Source of the DNA: Fusobacteriaceae bacterium
Lineage (GTDB): Bacteria > Fusobacteriota > Fusobacteriia > Fusobacteriales > Fusobacteriaceae
DNA length: 64,000 nt
Direction of reading: 5' to 3'
Assembly: GCA_900764925.1 (NCBI GenBank)
Contig: CAAFPW010000066.1
Location: 1-64,000, forward strand
The notes below the pieces were generated by a model. That model worked only from the letters and a program-made list of their open reading frames with translations, ran no database searches and was not told where the DNA came from. This document shows positions 1 through 15,100 of the stretch, piece by piece (the stretch's first letter is position 1; the number at the start of each line of letters is the position of its first letter). The position numbers and the translations under genes were made by a program.

Positions 1-39
1 ATAATATTTAATTTAAAATTTTTTTATCATAGAAAGTAT

Positions 40-95
40 AAATTTACAGAAAAAATCTCATACTCTCAAATTTACAGAAAAAATCTCATACTCTC
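40..95. repeat. 28-bp perfect tandem duplication
   Basis: Two identical 28-base units lie head to tail at 40-67 and 68-95, just beyond the stop codon of the giant surface-protein gene. Each begins AAATTTACAG and ends CATACTCTC. They contain no inverted symmetry that would make a terminator. The only other content of bases 1-115 is AT-rich sequence; I see no gene there. Confidence 0.9.
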
Positions 96-115
96 TTTAA
101 TTTATACAGTTCAGT

Positions 116-3100
116 TTATTTAGATTTTTTATTTTTTATATCAGTAGGATACTGAACTCCAAAATTGTATTTCTCCATAACATGTCCTATTCTCTTAACT
201 AGTGGGTTAGGTGTTGTAAATTTGCTTCCAACTGGCAGTGTTACTGGGTCAACTTTAATTATAAAGTTATTTCCTCTTACACTCTCTATTGGAATCTCTT
301 CAATATGGTATCTTCCATATTTATCTGTTGTTACTACTAATCCATCTACTGTTGAAAGTTTAGCACCTGCTATTCCCTCTTCATGTATTCCAAAGTTGTA
401 GAATTCTAGTTGTTCATAATACATTCCATAGACTTTTACAATTTTTCTATTAACTCTTAAGTTTTCTCCTACTTCTCCTCTTCTCAGTGCTCCTTTCTCA
501 ATTCTGATTACTTTTCCATTAGGTAACATTGTTAAGTGTAATCCACTATCTGTTGTTATCTCTAGAATTGATACTTTTTCTGGATCTTTTATTCTTCTTC
601 TTAGGATAAGTTTTGGTATCTCTTCTGTTTCAAGTTCCCTACCATCTATATCTCCAAGTTCTCCATTTTTAATTCTAGTGTAATACCAATAGTATTTATT
701 AGTATTTACATACCAACCATCAATATTTTCATAGTTGTTTTTATGTGTCAATGTTCTAACTTTTACATCATAAGCATTAGCATCATCTTGCCAACCATCT
801 CCATCTCTATCGTGGAATACCTTACCAATTACAGTGGACATATCAAATAATCTATCTAGTACAACTTCTACCAAAGCTCTTGCTTCATTTGAAAGATCTT
901 CCCCTTTTTTATTTTTTGCAACTGCTAAGTTTTCATAGATATTTGGTGATACTCCTGTTCCAACTCTTAAAATATATGTAATTTTTAAATTTTCCTTTTC
1001 TTCTAATTTTTTTATAAAGAATATCATCTCTTTTTTTCCATTTTTTCCATCAAAAGAAGGTTCAACTTTTTCTTTTACATATTTTTCTGACTCATTTTTT
1101 CTATAAAGCCTAGCTGTTCCTTTTACATATCTAAATCCTGGTGGAAGTTTATCACAAATATAAACATTTGATATTCCTCCTCTTTCTTTTATATTTTCTA
1201 CTTCAATTTCATAAGCAACTAAATCTCCTACACTTACCTGTTCCTTATTAGCTTGTTTTGAAATACGTATGTTATCATTTCCTCTTTCAATAGCTAATAA
1301 ATATGGTGGCTCTGGATCTTTAGCTATAATTACATTTTCAGTAGCTACTCTACTATTTTTAATTTTTCTAATAGAATTTGAATTATCTAAATACCTTTCT
1401 TCTATGAATTTACCAGCATTATGTACTGGGACAGCATCTTCTTCTTTATCTATTCCATCTATTCCTTTTTCTATAGCTTTTTCTATAGCTTCTTCTACAT
1501 CAAGTGGTAATTCATCATCAACTTTCATTCTAAATGTTGCTGTTGTTATTCCACTTCCTTCTACATCTTTTTCCATCGGACGTAATAAAATAGCTCCTTC
1601 AATACCAATACTTTCTTTTTCTTCTCCACCATTATTTGCAAAGGCTTCTAAAGTATTTTCCTCATCATTAACTTCTTTTCCTAAATATTCAATCTTAGGT
1701 TTTTCTCCCTCTTGTAAATTCATATCAGTATAATATGGGATATTACCTAAAATATGTAAAATTTCATCAGAATAATATTCTTTTTGAGCTGATAAATCAT
1801 TTCTTCCATATAAAATTACATTTCTATTAAATGGATTAATAAATGTAAATATATATTTTATTGTTTGTCCTGTTTCTACTATTTCTTTCGGTGGTTCAGA
1901 AATTATTTCATCTGTAAAAGTATCTACTATTTTTGACTCTAATAGAACTTGAATTCTGTAATCTATTGGAATTTCTGCAGTAGCTTCATTTTCTTGCTCT
2001 CCATCTATTACAACAGCTTTATTAACTAAGAAATCTCCTTCTTCTATTCCATCTGCTATTGGAACTTTTAATTTTACAACAAATTCAATAATTATTTCTC
2101 CTAATGATGGTACATTAACTTTTCCACTTATCTCTTTATTTTTACTATCATAAGATAAATCATTTGTTTTGTTACCATTAATTCTAATTGAATCTTCCTC
2201 TACATCAATTACATCAAATAAAATTAATTCATCTTTAGAAGTTCCATCCTTACCTTTGATATTTTCAGTTAAGACATCTTTAAAGTTGACTTCTCTTACT
2301 GAACCACTAGGATTATATAATTTAATTGTATAAACTAAATTCTCATAAGGTTCTATTCTGCCATTTTCCGAAGTATAACTTTCATCAGTTGCTTCATCTC
2401 TATTTTCTTTAGTAACCTGAACTGTCATATCAAATTTTAATCCTTCATCTTTAGTTGTTTCTTCTGGGAATTGAGAATTAATAATTACATTATTATAGAA
2501 TTTTCCATCTTCTTCTAAAATTTCATTAACTTTAGAAAAGTCCTCTCCAGCTGTAAATGCTATTTTAATCTCAGCTCTTTCTTTTCCTAAAAGATCAAAT
2601 GAAGTTTCAAATATATTATTAGTTACCTTATTTGTTATATCTTTGTTCTCTACTATATTTCCACTTTCACCTAGAATAGTTAATGTAATATTTTTCAATG
2701 TTGCAAATGATAACATTTTTGCCAAATCATCTTTTACCATTATATTTTCAACAGTATCTAAAGAATAATTTTCAACTACTATTGTATAAGAAAATTCTTC
2801 TCCTATTTGAATAGTATCATCATCACTTGCAGTACTTGATGTTTTAGTTACTTCTAATAAAGAATCTAAATGTGGTCCTTCCGTACTAGAACTAATATTA
2901 TCATTTTCATTAGTTGTTGGTTTTATAATAGCAGTATTTTCTAATGGATACGGATATTTTATTCCTTCTACATGCTCTTTAACTTTTACATCAAAACTAA
3001 TTAATACATAACTACCTTCTGAAATTTTTTCTAAAGTTACCTCTAATTTCTTTACCTTCTGACCATTTTCTTCTATTATTTTAGGGTTTACATCTTCATC

Positions 3101-6100
3101 TTTAATTTTGACTAAAGAGATTCCATTTTCATCTTTTATAAATAAAGGAATATCTTTTCCAGCTTCATTAACAGCTTTAAAACTTCCTTCTACAAAATCA
3201 CTAACAGCTAAAATTCCTGTTAAGTCATCTGTAAATGTTGGATACCAAGAAGTTATCTTACCTGTGTTCTTAATCTTAATAAAATATCTTACTATATCAT
3301 TAGGTAGAACTACTACGCTTTCCACTTCATTTTTTGAAAATGCTTTGTGTCCTTCTAATGGTGTATAATCAATTTTTCCTTCCTCATCAGGTCTATACGC
3401 TTCATAATCTTTTTCAGATATAAGCTCTACCTTGCCAGCTACAATTTCTGGTGGATTTATATCTGGTATCTCTTGTTTTACTCCGCTCTCAATAACTTCT
3501 GCAGTATTATTTAAAATTATACTCTCGCCTTCTTTAATATCTACTGGATTATTTATTACTATATCAAATTCTATTTTTAGATATTTTTTATTAAAGTTAT
3601 TAACAGTAATATCTAATATATCTCTATCAAATACCCAAGTAACATTTCCATTTGAACCATCTACATATTCTCCTGTATCTTGAACTACTCTAATAGAGTT
3701 TTCATCTAATTTAGCAACATCTTTTAAAATATTTTCTAAATTATCAGAAATTTTCACTATACCAATATTATCTATTCCAGAATCATTTGTAAATAATAAT
3801 GTATATGTTACTCTTTCTCCTGCTTCAACTTTATCATCTCCACCTTGACCAATAGATGTTTTTTCTCCAGTAATATTTTGAATATATACTAAATACTCCT
3901 CTGTTTCACCACTTCTTGCATAACCTGTTGCATCTAGTATATCTTTTTTCTCTGCTGAGTATCTAATTTTTAAATATCTCTTATCTGCAGGATCTAAATT
4001 ATCATTAAATGTACTTACTTTATTAAAGGCATCAGTTAAAGCTTGAGCTTCAATCAATAATTCTTGTTCTGAAGTTTCTCCTGTTATCTCGTAAAAACTT
4101 CCAATTAGTGTCCAGTCATTATTAGTTTTTGTAGCATTATTTCCTGTAATCCAAAGAGTTATATAACCTTTCTTAGAAGCATTTACTGTTATTGTATTAT
4201 CTTGACCTCTAGTAAGTTGAATCAATCCTTTAGTAATAAAGTCTTGGTCTTGCTTCATATCTTGTCCATTAACTTTAATAATACCATCTCTATCATCATT
4301 TTGAGTAATATCTGTTTCTACTGAATATTTTTCTCCAAGTTTATACAAATCAGAAATCATCTTATTATCATTATTCTCTATAATAGTTCCTGCTCTAAAA
4401 TGGATAATGTTTCTATCTACAACTTCTCCAACAGAAGGATAATCTCTTTCCATTATAGTTCTTACAACTTTTCTATTAGTAATTTCATTTTCTATTTTTT
4501 CAGATTCAAAACTTGGTACTTTATATCCAACTATTAATCTAGCTTTTACTTCAAAGTTTTCAGTTTCATAAATCGTAGTTTTTCTATCTACGTCTTCTTT
4601 TACAATTGTTTTAAACTTAAATGTAATATAATTATTACCTTCTTCAAAGTTTAAATCAGTAAAGTTAATTTTTATTTTTCCATTTTCCTCAACTATTGAA
4701 GTTATAACTCCATTTACTTCTGGTGTTATTAAATCAAAATTTTGATTTTCAGTAGTCAATAGATTTTCTAATTTTCCTTCAAAATAGATAAACTTATCTT
4801 TTTGTACTGCTCCAGTATCATTTATAATTGTAATAGTATGTTCTACTATTTCTCCAGGAACTAAATTACCATCATTAGCACCTACTATAATACCATCTTC
4901 AGAAACAAATCCTAAATCACTTACTTCGTATTTTACATCAGTTTTATTTCCAAATACTGCATCTAGTCCTTCAACTATTTTAACTTTATGCTCTTCTATT
5001 TCTCCACCAATAGAATATTCAACTCTTGGTTCTTGTTCTAGTTCACTTCTATCTATTGTAAATCTAATTACAAAGATTTTTTCTACAATATCAGTAATAT
5101 TTACTCTATCTTTTAGATAATCTGGTACTTCAAATTCTAAAACATTTTCTCCTGAAACTACTGATTTAATTTTCTCAGTTGTTCCGTCAGATGTTTTAAA
5201 TTCTAACTGAGTTATTTGTAAATTATTATTAGTAGTTTCCTCTTCTTCGTCTAATAACCAAGCTGATACATATCCAGTACCCTTAACTTTAATAGTTATC
5301 TTATTATTAAGTGCATTATATAGGATATTTTCATCATTTTGCTTTAAGAAAATAACTCCATCATTGTCATCCATATCATCTGTTGAAATTGAAAGTGAGT
5401 ATTCATCTTTTACTATTTCACCTAAATAAGCTTTATTTTCTCCAGTAATGATATAGTGTCTAATTCCCATATCTCCAGATTTTTTATCAATATATCTTCC
5501 AAGATAATCTCTTTTCATCTCTACTAAACTTACTTTATTATCTGTATCAAAAGGTACAAACTTAGGTGCAATTTTATCTACTCTATGTATCAATCTGTCT
5601 TTAATATGGAATTTATATGACTCATTGTAATCATTGTCATAAACTTGATCATTTAAATTCTCTTCAGTAACTCTAAATAATAGTTTAACTGTTGTCGAAG
5701 ATTTTGGTAGAATTTCATTAATTCTTATTAAATACTTATAACCTTTTAAATCTTTAACATTTTCTGGTATAGCAATACGTACTTTTTGTAAGTCTAAAAC
5801 TTCACATAAAGATTCACTGTTTTCAGAATATCCTATAAACTCCCCTAGAACATTTGTATTTAGTACTACCTCTTCATCAGTTTGAGAAGTATTTGTATAG
5901 TTTATCATTGTTATTGTATGTTCTATAATTTCATTTGGTACATAGTTTCCATCACCATTTCCAAATATTTTAGGCATTTCTTCTGTATAAGATATTCCTA
6001 AATCCTTCGGCTGATATCCAGTTTTTTCTTTTAATTCTCCAAACTTAACTTCACTACCTGCTCTAATTTCAACTTTGTAATCTTCTACCTCTCCTGTTCT

Positions 6101-9100
6101 AGCAGCTCCTACTGGACTTTGTACATCTGATTTATGAACTGCATATCTTACTCTTAAAATTCTCTCTTTTGTAGAATTTTCTTCAGATAAAACATCTCCT
6201 AAGTCGAATATTATATCTGTTTCTTTTCCTTCAACTTGTAGAGTCTCAACTTCAGTCTCTTCTGAATTTTGAATTTTTAGTTTCAATCTTATAGCATCAT
6301 TCCAAGTTGTTTGAGAATTGTTATTTTCACTTAACCAAATACTAATATATCCATTATATGTTGGATTTATAGTGATTTTATTAGATAAGTCATTATATAA
6401 GTAATTTATCTTTTCGTTAGTATTTGGATTAATTGTTACAGTATCAAAAACTACTCCATCATTATCATTATTTTCATTTACTTTAGGTTCATACTCTTCT
6501 TCTATAATTTTTCCAAGATATACATATTTTTCACCTTCAGTAATATAGTGTCTTGCATCAGTAGTAGCATCATAATTTCCTATAAAATTGTCTCCATAAT
6601 CTCTATTCATTACTAGATTTTTTTGAGCAAGTTGAATATCTGTCAATGTATCATATGCTTTTTGTATAAATAGTCCAGCTTTATCTTTAGCATTATCTTT
6701 ATTGTCAGTAGTTTCTACTAAATTTTCTCTATTTACTTTTACTAAATAAGTTAATCTTAAAGTTTCTCTTCCTTTTAAATCTTTAATTCTTAAATTAAGT
6801 TCAGAGTAATTTATAGATTTTGTATTTAATAAAGAAATATTTGAATCTTCTATTCTACTTGAAATATCTTCAATTATTACTGGTTCTTTTTCTATCTCTT
6901 GACCTACATTTGTATTTATATCAAATGTTCTTTCAATAGATTCTAATTTAACAAAATCTATTATATCTCCAGTATTAATTCTTATTGTTATTTCCTGTGG
7001 CTCTTGTGAAAGTCTAGATAAATTTGTGATTTCAATAGTTTGCAATACATACTCTACTAAAGAGATATTTTCATCAGAATATCCTACTCTTTCTTGTTTT
7101 ATTAATTTATCTAAATCATTATCATATTCATAATCTTCAGATACTACAACACCTAAATCTTCAGTATCAGTAAATTTTACATCTAAACCTGGAATAACTT
7201 TAACCTTATAATCCTCTATTTCTCCAGTCATATTAAATGATAATGCTGCTATTGCTTGTTCATCCCAAATTAAATCTTCATAGTTGGCATCATTTTTTAA
7301 TAATGAGTACCTCGCCTTTAATATATAAGTTAAATTTGTTGTATAGAAATCTTTTTTGCCTGCATAATCTTTTCTTAATACATCTGGTAATTTTATTGAA
7401 AGATTATTTGCTTTTTTATCTTCATTTGTTATAGATTTTTCTCCTACTACACTAAAACTTAAAAATGGACTTTCTGTAAAATCATCTGGTTCTATCATTT
7501 CTATTCTAGATACCCTATTTTTTCCTCTCTCTAAAGGAATCCATGTATCATTATTATTTAAATCCTTCAATAGATCTCCTAACCAAAATCTTAAATATCC
7601 ATCTCTTGAAGCATTTACAGGAAGTAAATTATAAAAGTTATTATAAAGTACTAAGATTTTTTGTTTATTTTCACCCTCTTGCCCTGTAAGAATACCATCA
7701 TATTTAGGTAAATCTACTCCATCATCTTCTTGTAAATCATTTTCACTAGATTTATCTTCAATAGTTAATATACTTCCTAATCTAGCTACAATATCATTAT
7801 TAATATTTCCATTAGTTAATAAAGGATTTACTTTAGTTCCTTCAATAGCTTCTAACTCACTTATTCCAACAGCATAGCTTCTTCCATTATCAAGAGCAGA
7901 ATAATCTTTTATCATCTCATGAACTAGTTCTTCCTTAAAGTTTCCATCAACAAATAATCCACTTTCTACCTTAGAATTTTCAGCTTCAGCACTTATATGA
8001 CATCTAAATTTTAAATAAAGAGCTGTATTTTTCTCTATTTTATTTAATTTTATTTGATAACGATGTTTATAATCACCTAAGTCGTTACCTTGAATAGTAC
8101 TAGTTAAAGGTTTTATATCTAAGTAAGCTTTTATAGTCTCTGAGTCTGTAATTTGATCAACATATTGAGAGAAGTCACTTCCTTTTTTAAATAATTCTTC
8201 AGAAGCAGCTAAATCTCTATTAATAAATAATTCAAAATTTCCATCAGTTAAGTAATAATCTACAAAAACGTATTCAATATTATTTCTTAATTCTATATCT
8301 GTTGCTGTTGTTTGGTCTATATTAGTAAGATTTTCTATTCTTATAATCTCCATAAAATCTTCACCAACACTTAGTTGGCCATCATGATAACCAGCACGAA
8401 ATTTTTTAAATAATAATTTTTTATTATCAAAATCAGAGATATCTACTCCGCCTCTATCTACACCTATTCCTAAATCTTTAATTAAACCATTTTCTGATTT
8501 TTTAAATACAACCTCTTCAATAGCTTTATCTCTATCTTTTTCGTTAGATTTAGTTTTATGCTCAGAATCAACAAAACTTACATCAACACTAGCACCAATT
8601 ATAACTACATACTCTTCTATCTCTCCTATCTTTGAAATAGTATCATCTTCTAAATCTTTTTCATCTAAGGCATATCTTATTCTAAGTAATTGTTCTGTAT
8701 TTGGTGCAAAAGGAACTTGAATATAAATAGTATTTTCGTATTGCTTACTTGTACTTGGATCTATACCCCCTTTAATAGGTAAAATTTTAACTGATTGATA
8801 ATTATCTTCAGCTACTTTTTCTCGAAGCACATCCATTGTTGTATTATTCCAATCATAGAGTGTTGTATCAGTATCTGTCATCTGTATTCTAATAAATCCA
8901 TCATGGGAAGCTCTTACTTTAATTTCATTTATGAAGTTATTTTTAAGTACTGCTTTTCCATTTTCAATATTTTCAAAAGTTATTCCATTATTTTCAGTTG
9001 TATCATCTTTAGGGCTATCTTCCGAAACTATAGTTTGCTCATTTTGTACATCTAAATTTATAAGTTGTACAAATTTATCTTCACCATTTACTTTACCTAA

Positions 9101-12100
9101 ATAGTGTCTTGGAACATTTTCAGAATTAGCTACTCCACCATTTATTTTATAAGCACTACCATAATCTTTTTCCAATTCTCTCTGGAATATTCTATCTGAA
9201 TATTTTCCTGGATTTTCTTTATCAACAAATATCTTATCAACAAGATACCAAGGTTTATTTCCTCTAGCAATATCTTCATTTACAACTTTTTCAACAAATT
9301 CAATTACTATCTCTTCATTAGGTTCAAGTTTATCAACAATAATTTCGTATTGTTTCATATTTGTATATTCTTCATTTGAAATAGATTCAAACTTTTCTTT
9401 TTCATAAGGAAGTACTGTAATATTTACTGTCTTATCCTCTATTGTTGACGATACAAATTTTATAACAGAATTTCCTGGAATTAAATTTAAATTGTTCATA
9501 CCATTTAAATTTGTTATCTCTCCAAGACTTGTTGTAAATACAAAAGATTTATTTATTTGAGGATAATCAATTGGATTTTTTATTTTTATTCTATGTTTTA
9601 CATATTCTTGATATCCAATATATCCATCATCAAATCCACCTTTATATTTAAGTTCAGTTCCTTTTAAGCTCCAGTCTTCGTTCCAATTTCCTTCATAGAA
9701 TCCTAAATCTTTTGGAATATAATTAGTTGCACCTTCATCTTTTTCAAATTGTACTTCTAATCCTCCACCTACTAAAACTTTATAATCCTCTACCTCTCCT
9801 GTCTTAGCATAACCTGTTGAACTTTCTACATCCTTTTTTTCAAGAGCATATCTAATTCTGATATATTTATATCCATCATTAGTATTTTGGGTTTGAGTAG
9901 AGTTAGCTATATAATCTGGAAGACTTGGAATATCTAAAATTAAATAAGGTTTTCCATTTACAACTTTCATATAATCATTGTCTGTTAAATTTTCTAAATT
10001 AACTTCAAGTTGCTCTATCAATGGAATACTATATTCACTATCATATGCTTTATTAGTTTCAGGGTTATTAGATAACCATACAGAAATATATCCAGAATGT
10101 GATATATTTAAAGGAACTAAGTTTTTAAGATTGCTCTTAATAGATGAATTTTCAAATACTAAACCATTATCTGAGTTAACATCAAGATTGCCTTTTGGAG
10201 TCTCCTCTGAAGTCAAATCATCTCCTAATCTAACTTCTTCTTTTGATTTTGTTTCTAGATTTTCAAAAGTTACTAAATAATGTCTTCCATCACTTTCATC
10301 ATTTTCAGTTCCTCCTTTGAATAGACCGTTACCATAGTCTCTTACCATTGGTACAGAACCTGTTGATTTTACTACTCCTGTAATTGGGTCAACTGTAGAT
10401 AATTTTCTTGTTGTACCCTGTTCAATCTCTCCATAAGTAATAATATCATTCATGTGCCATTTTGTTCTAGGGAATGTATCAGTATTAGAATCAGGTATAC
10501 TTTCTCCTATCATTCTCTCTTTAATTCTAATCTCTGTTATATCTGCTTCTCTATCAGCTGTAATTATTCCTAGCTCTGTATTTTCTTCTCTAGCTAGAAG
10601 TTTACTTAAGAATAATTTATACTTTTTACCTGTTCCTTTATAACTTGTATCTTCTTCTATTATTAATTTAATATTATCATTCATTGTTATATTACTTGAA
10701 ATAACAACATCATCTCTAACTATTTCAAAGAATTCAGGCTCAAGTACTTCTCCTATATCAGTATAATAATTAAACTCTAAATCTCTTTGTTCTACTCCTA
10801 CTACATTATCTATATTGATTCTACGAATAATATCCTCTTCTGGTGTAACATATCTATCCATATAACCAAATGTCTTACCATCATTAATATTATCATCATC
10901 TATTTTTCTTCCTAAATCAATATAATCAAATATATCTAGTTCTAGTCCAGCAATTATTTTTACCTCATAATCTTCTACCTCTCCACTAGAAGCTGCTCCT
11001 CTTGGATTTTCAACATCTTCTCTATTTAGTGCATATCTAACTCTTAATTTTTTATTTTCATTTAAATATAGATTTTCTGGAAGATTAATATATAGTTTCG
11101 CTTTTCCATTTTCATCTGGAGTAAGTTCTACTTGTTTTACATTAGTATCAGCTTTAATTTTTCCATTATCATCATAAAGATCATTTTTAGAAACAGCTAA
11201 ACTTAAAGATTCATTCCAATTATTTCCATCTCCTGATAACCATACACTAAAATATCCTTTATGATTTAAAGTAACTTCTACTTCATTCCAGAAACCATAA
11301 TATAGAATATTTTCTTTATTATTATTTCCATCAGATTTTGTTATAAATTCAATTCCATTGTCATTATCCTTTGGATTTACTTTTGGATCTTCCTCTGTAG
11401 AATATTCATCCCCTAATTTCATTTCTTGAATTTGGATACCATTTCCTATAGATTCATTTGGATTTTCTTTATTTTCCTCTAAAGAAGGTTCTTTATTTAT
11501 ATTAGTAGAATAATGTCTTGTTCTAGTATCCTCTGATGTTCCTTCCAATAAAGTTCCATAATCTCTTTTCATAGGTAAAGATTTTATACTATCTTCTTTT
11601 TTTACAGTTGAATTTCCTTCATTATCTACTTGTTCAAATATAAGTTCATTTCTAATAGCATATTTTGAACCAGTATTTTCATCAGAAAGTGTAAATTCTT
11701 CCGTTACAAATTGTCTTAAATAGATTTGTAAAGTTTCATCAGCTTTAATATAATCTATTTTTATTTCATATAATTTTTCATTTCCTTTCAAATTATATGC
11801 TGAACTTAAATCACTTCTTTCTATTACTCTTACTCTATGATTTTCTTTAGGAATGCTATCACCTTTATTAATATTATCTACCCATTCATCATCATCTACA
11901 TTTTGGAATTCTGTTATTATTGAAGGTTGATTTTCTTCTTCTATAATAGATCTAATCCAAATAAAATTATTATTAGTATCTAATTCTCCATTATTTATTT
12001 TGATTAGCATTCTATTTTTATCTTCTTCTATAAATCCTGTTTGATAAATTCCAGTAACATTTTTTACTTCTAATACAGTATCTACTAATTCTCTAGGAGA

Positions 12101-15100
12101 AACATTTCCATCTCTTGCTCCAACTCTTTCTAATCTACTAGCATTTTCCTCTTTAATAGATTTTATTCTACTAAACTCATCTGATACATTGTTAGAAATA
12201 CTTGAATCACTATCTTTATCTGGCATAATACCTCTATCTATTAATCCTAATAATTTGGCTTTAAAACCATTTACTAATCTTACTCTATAATCTTCTACTT
12301 CTCCAGTTAAGGCTGTTCCTATCGGATTAGCTAATCCTTTATTTAATGTTTCCGTATCACTTTTTGCTATAGAATATCTGAATCTTAATATTTTTTGTGA
12401 ATGGTCTTCATATCCACCAGTTGTATTTTTTTGAATATATGATGGCACTTTAATATAGAATGTATCATAGTCATTGGGAGTTAAACTACTACTCATTTGT
12501 GAAATTTGTGAAGAACCAACTAAAATTTCTGATGGATAGTTATTTCTTCCCTTTATCGTATTTATATCTCTATAAGGGTCTAACATATTTTGTTCTTCTC
12601 TTCTAGAAGGAACTACATTAGTAACATCCCATTCAGATGTATTATTATTTAATGGCGCTGAATTTAACCAAAAACTTATATATCCTGGAAAGGCAGCTGT
12701 CACTTCTAATTTATTTCTTAAGTTATCATAAATTATAGCATCTCCATAATCAGGGTCTTTTTTAAATTTAACTCCATCTTCAATATCTACTACTATTTCT
12801 TCATCTTGTGTTACTTTTAATCCTAAAGCAATAGGAGTTAAATCTTGAGTATCAGAAAGTTTCAATTTTATCATATAATGTCTTGCTTCTTCTTCCAAAG
12901 TGTTATTTCCTTCTACCCAACCACTTCCATAATCTCTTACCATTAGATATTCTTCTAAATCATTCAAAATTCCATCTATAAATACTTTATCAACTAACTT
13001 CCACTGTACCTCATCTTCCTTCATTACTTTTGAATGGAAGAAGATATAAATATCTTCATCTTTCTTTATTTTATTTACTGTTATTTTATATTCAATTTCA
13101 TTATTACTATTTTTTGATACAGAAGTCACATAATATTCATTAGAATCAATATACTCTCCATCTTGATTTAGTATTTTTACCTTTACATTATCTTCTATTT
13201 TATCTGTTGATAATAGTTCATCATAATTTTCGTAATTTACTATATTCCCAACAACAGTTTTATAAACAAGATTAATATTTTCTTGATCTACACCAGTAAT
13301 ATTTTCTACTTTTATTTTATGTAAGTAAACTTCACCAGGTATAAGATTTCCATCTTGTTTTCCTATATGTAATTCTTTATTAACCCCTGATGTTCCATCA
13401 AGATTTACATCATTATCTATTGTAACTCCTAAATCTGTAATTACTTCAAAAGTTGCTTTTAACCCAGATACTATTTTTATCTGATAATCCTCTACTTCTC
13501 CACTTCTTGCTGGTGATACATTATCTTTAATATCATCTTTGTCTAAAGCATATCTTACTCTAAATATTTTTTCTATTTCCTGAATGTAATTACCATTTCC
13601 ACTAGTATTACTAGAATTAATTTTCTCTAAGTAATCTGGAACCATTATTCTAACAATATTATATTCCTCATCTATAGCTGCTACATTCTTATAATTAGTA
13701 TCAATAGAGTTTTCTTTTTCCTCCTCTTTTTCTACTCCATCTTCTTGAATTTTTTTAATTACACTATCTATTAATATTTTATCTTTTTCTGATTTTTCAT
13801 CCCAAGTATTCTCTTGGTTTATCCAAGAAGTAATATATCCATCTTTTGTTGGAAAAATCTGTATCTCATTAACTAAATTATTGTATAAAACAAGTTCTCC
13901 CATTAGATTTGAAGGTAAACTTACCCCATCCTCTTTTTGATCTCTTGGATAATCCTCTATATTATAGTTGATCCCTAATCTGATGTTTTCACTCGAACCA
14001 TTTTCTTCAACTAAACTATAGTGTCTTACCTCTGTTTTTGCAGCTTCAATGGTATTATTAGCTATCATATCAGAATTCAAATATCCGCTTCCATAATCTC
14101 TTTCTGTTATTGGAAGAGATTCTTCATCTTCTAAAATAATATTTTCTGTTCCATCTTCTTCAAGATATCCTACCCAAAGTTGATGAGTAGCTCTCCAAGT
14201 TTCAATATCTTCTTTTTCTTTAAATAAATGAATCCAAATATCAGCTTGTTCTCCTGCTAGAAGTCTATTTATAGTAATGATATTATCATATCCTTTTTTA
14301 ATAGGATTCCAACTAGATTCAATTTTTTGTATTTTTAAAGGCTCAACATCAGAAGCTTCTCCTGAATTTCTACTCTCTATTCTATGTAATTCTTCTTCTT
14401 CTAATAATTGTGCTTCATCAGCTATTCTAGAAGTTGGACTAAATAACAATACTTTTGCAGGAATTTTTATATACGGAGAATCATTATGAACTCTGAAGTG
14501 ATTTTCATAGATTTCTTTATAATGATATTTTTTATCATTATATCCTAATCTCCGTTCAGAAGGATTATTTCCTTCTGTTTCTACCCCTTTATCTATATTA
14601 TCTATAAAACCAGTTCCTAGTGGCACTACTCTTACTATTATATCTTGTACCTCTCCTGTTCTCGCTGTTCCAGTTGGAGTAACAATATCTTCTGCATGAG
14701 CAGCATATCTTATCCTTAAAATTCTTGTGCTCTCTGGATAATCTGGAACTTTTATAGCAATTTTATTTCCGCCTTCTTTGTTACCTTCTACTTTGATTGG
14801 ATTTGAGCTAAAAGCTTCATCTGGTAACGGAATCTGAGTAGTTTCAGTTCTAGTATCTATTGCAGCCAATAAAATATCGTCATTTTTCCAGTAATCAGTA
14901 TTAGATATTCCATGAATATAGTCTTCTCCATTATTTAAGAAAAAGCTTAAATATCCATCATGAGTAACATCTATAATTAATCCATTTTGTATTCCACCAT
15001 AAATAACAATATCTTTCTCATTCTCTATTTTATGTAAAAATTCTACTCCATCTGTATCAGAAATATCTTTAATAGAATTTTCAAAAGTAATTCCATTTCC

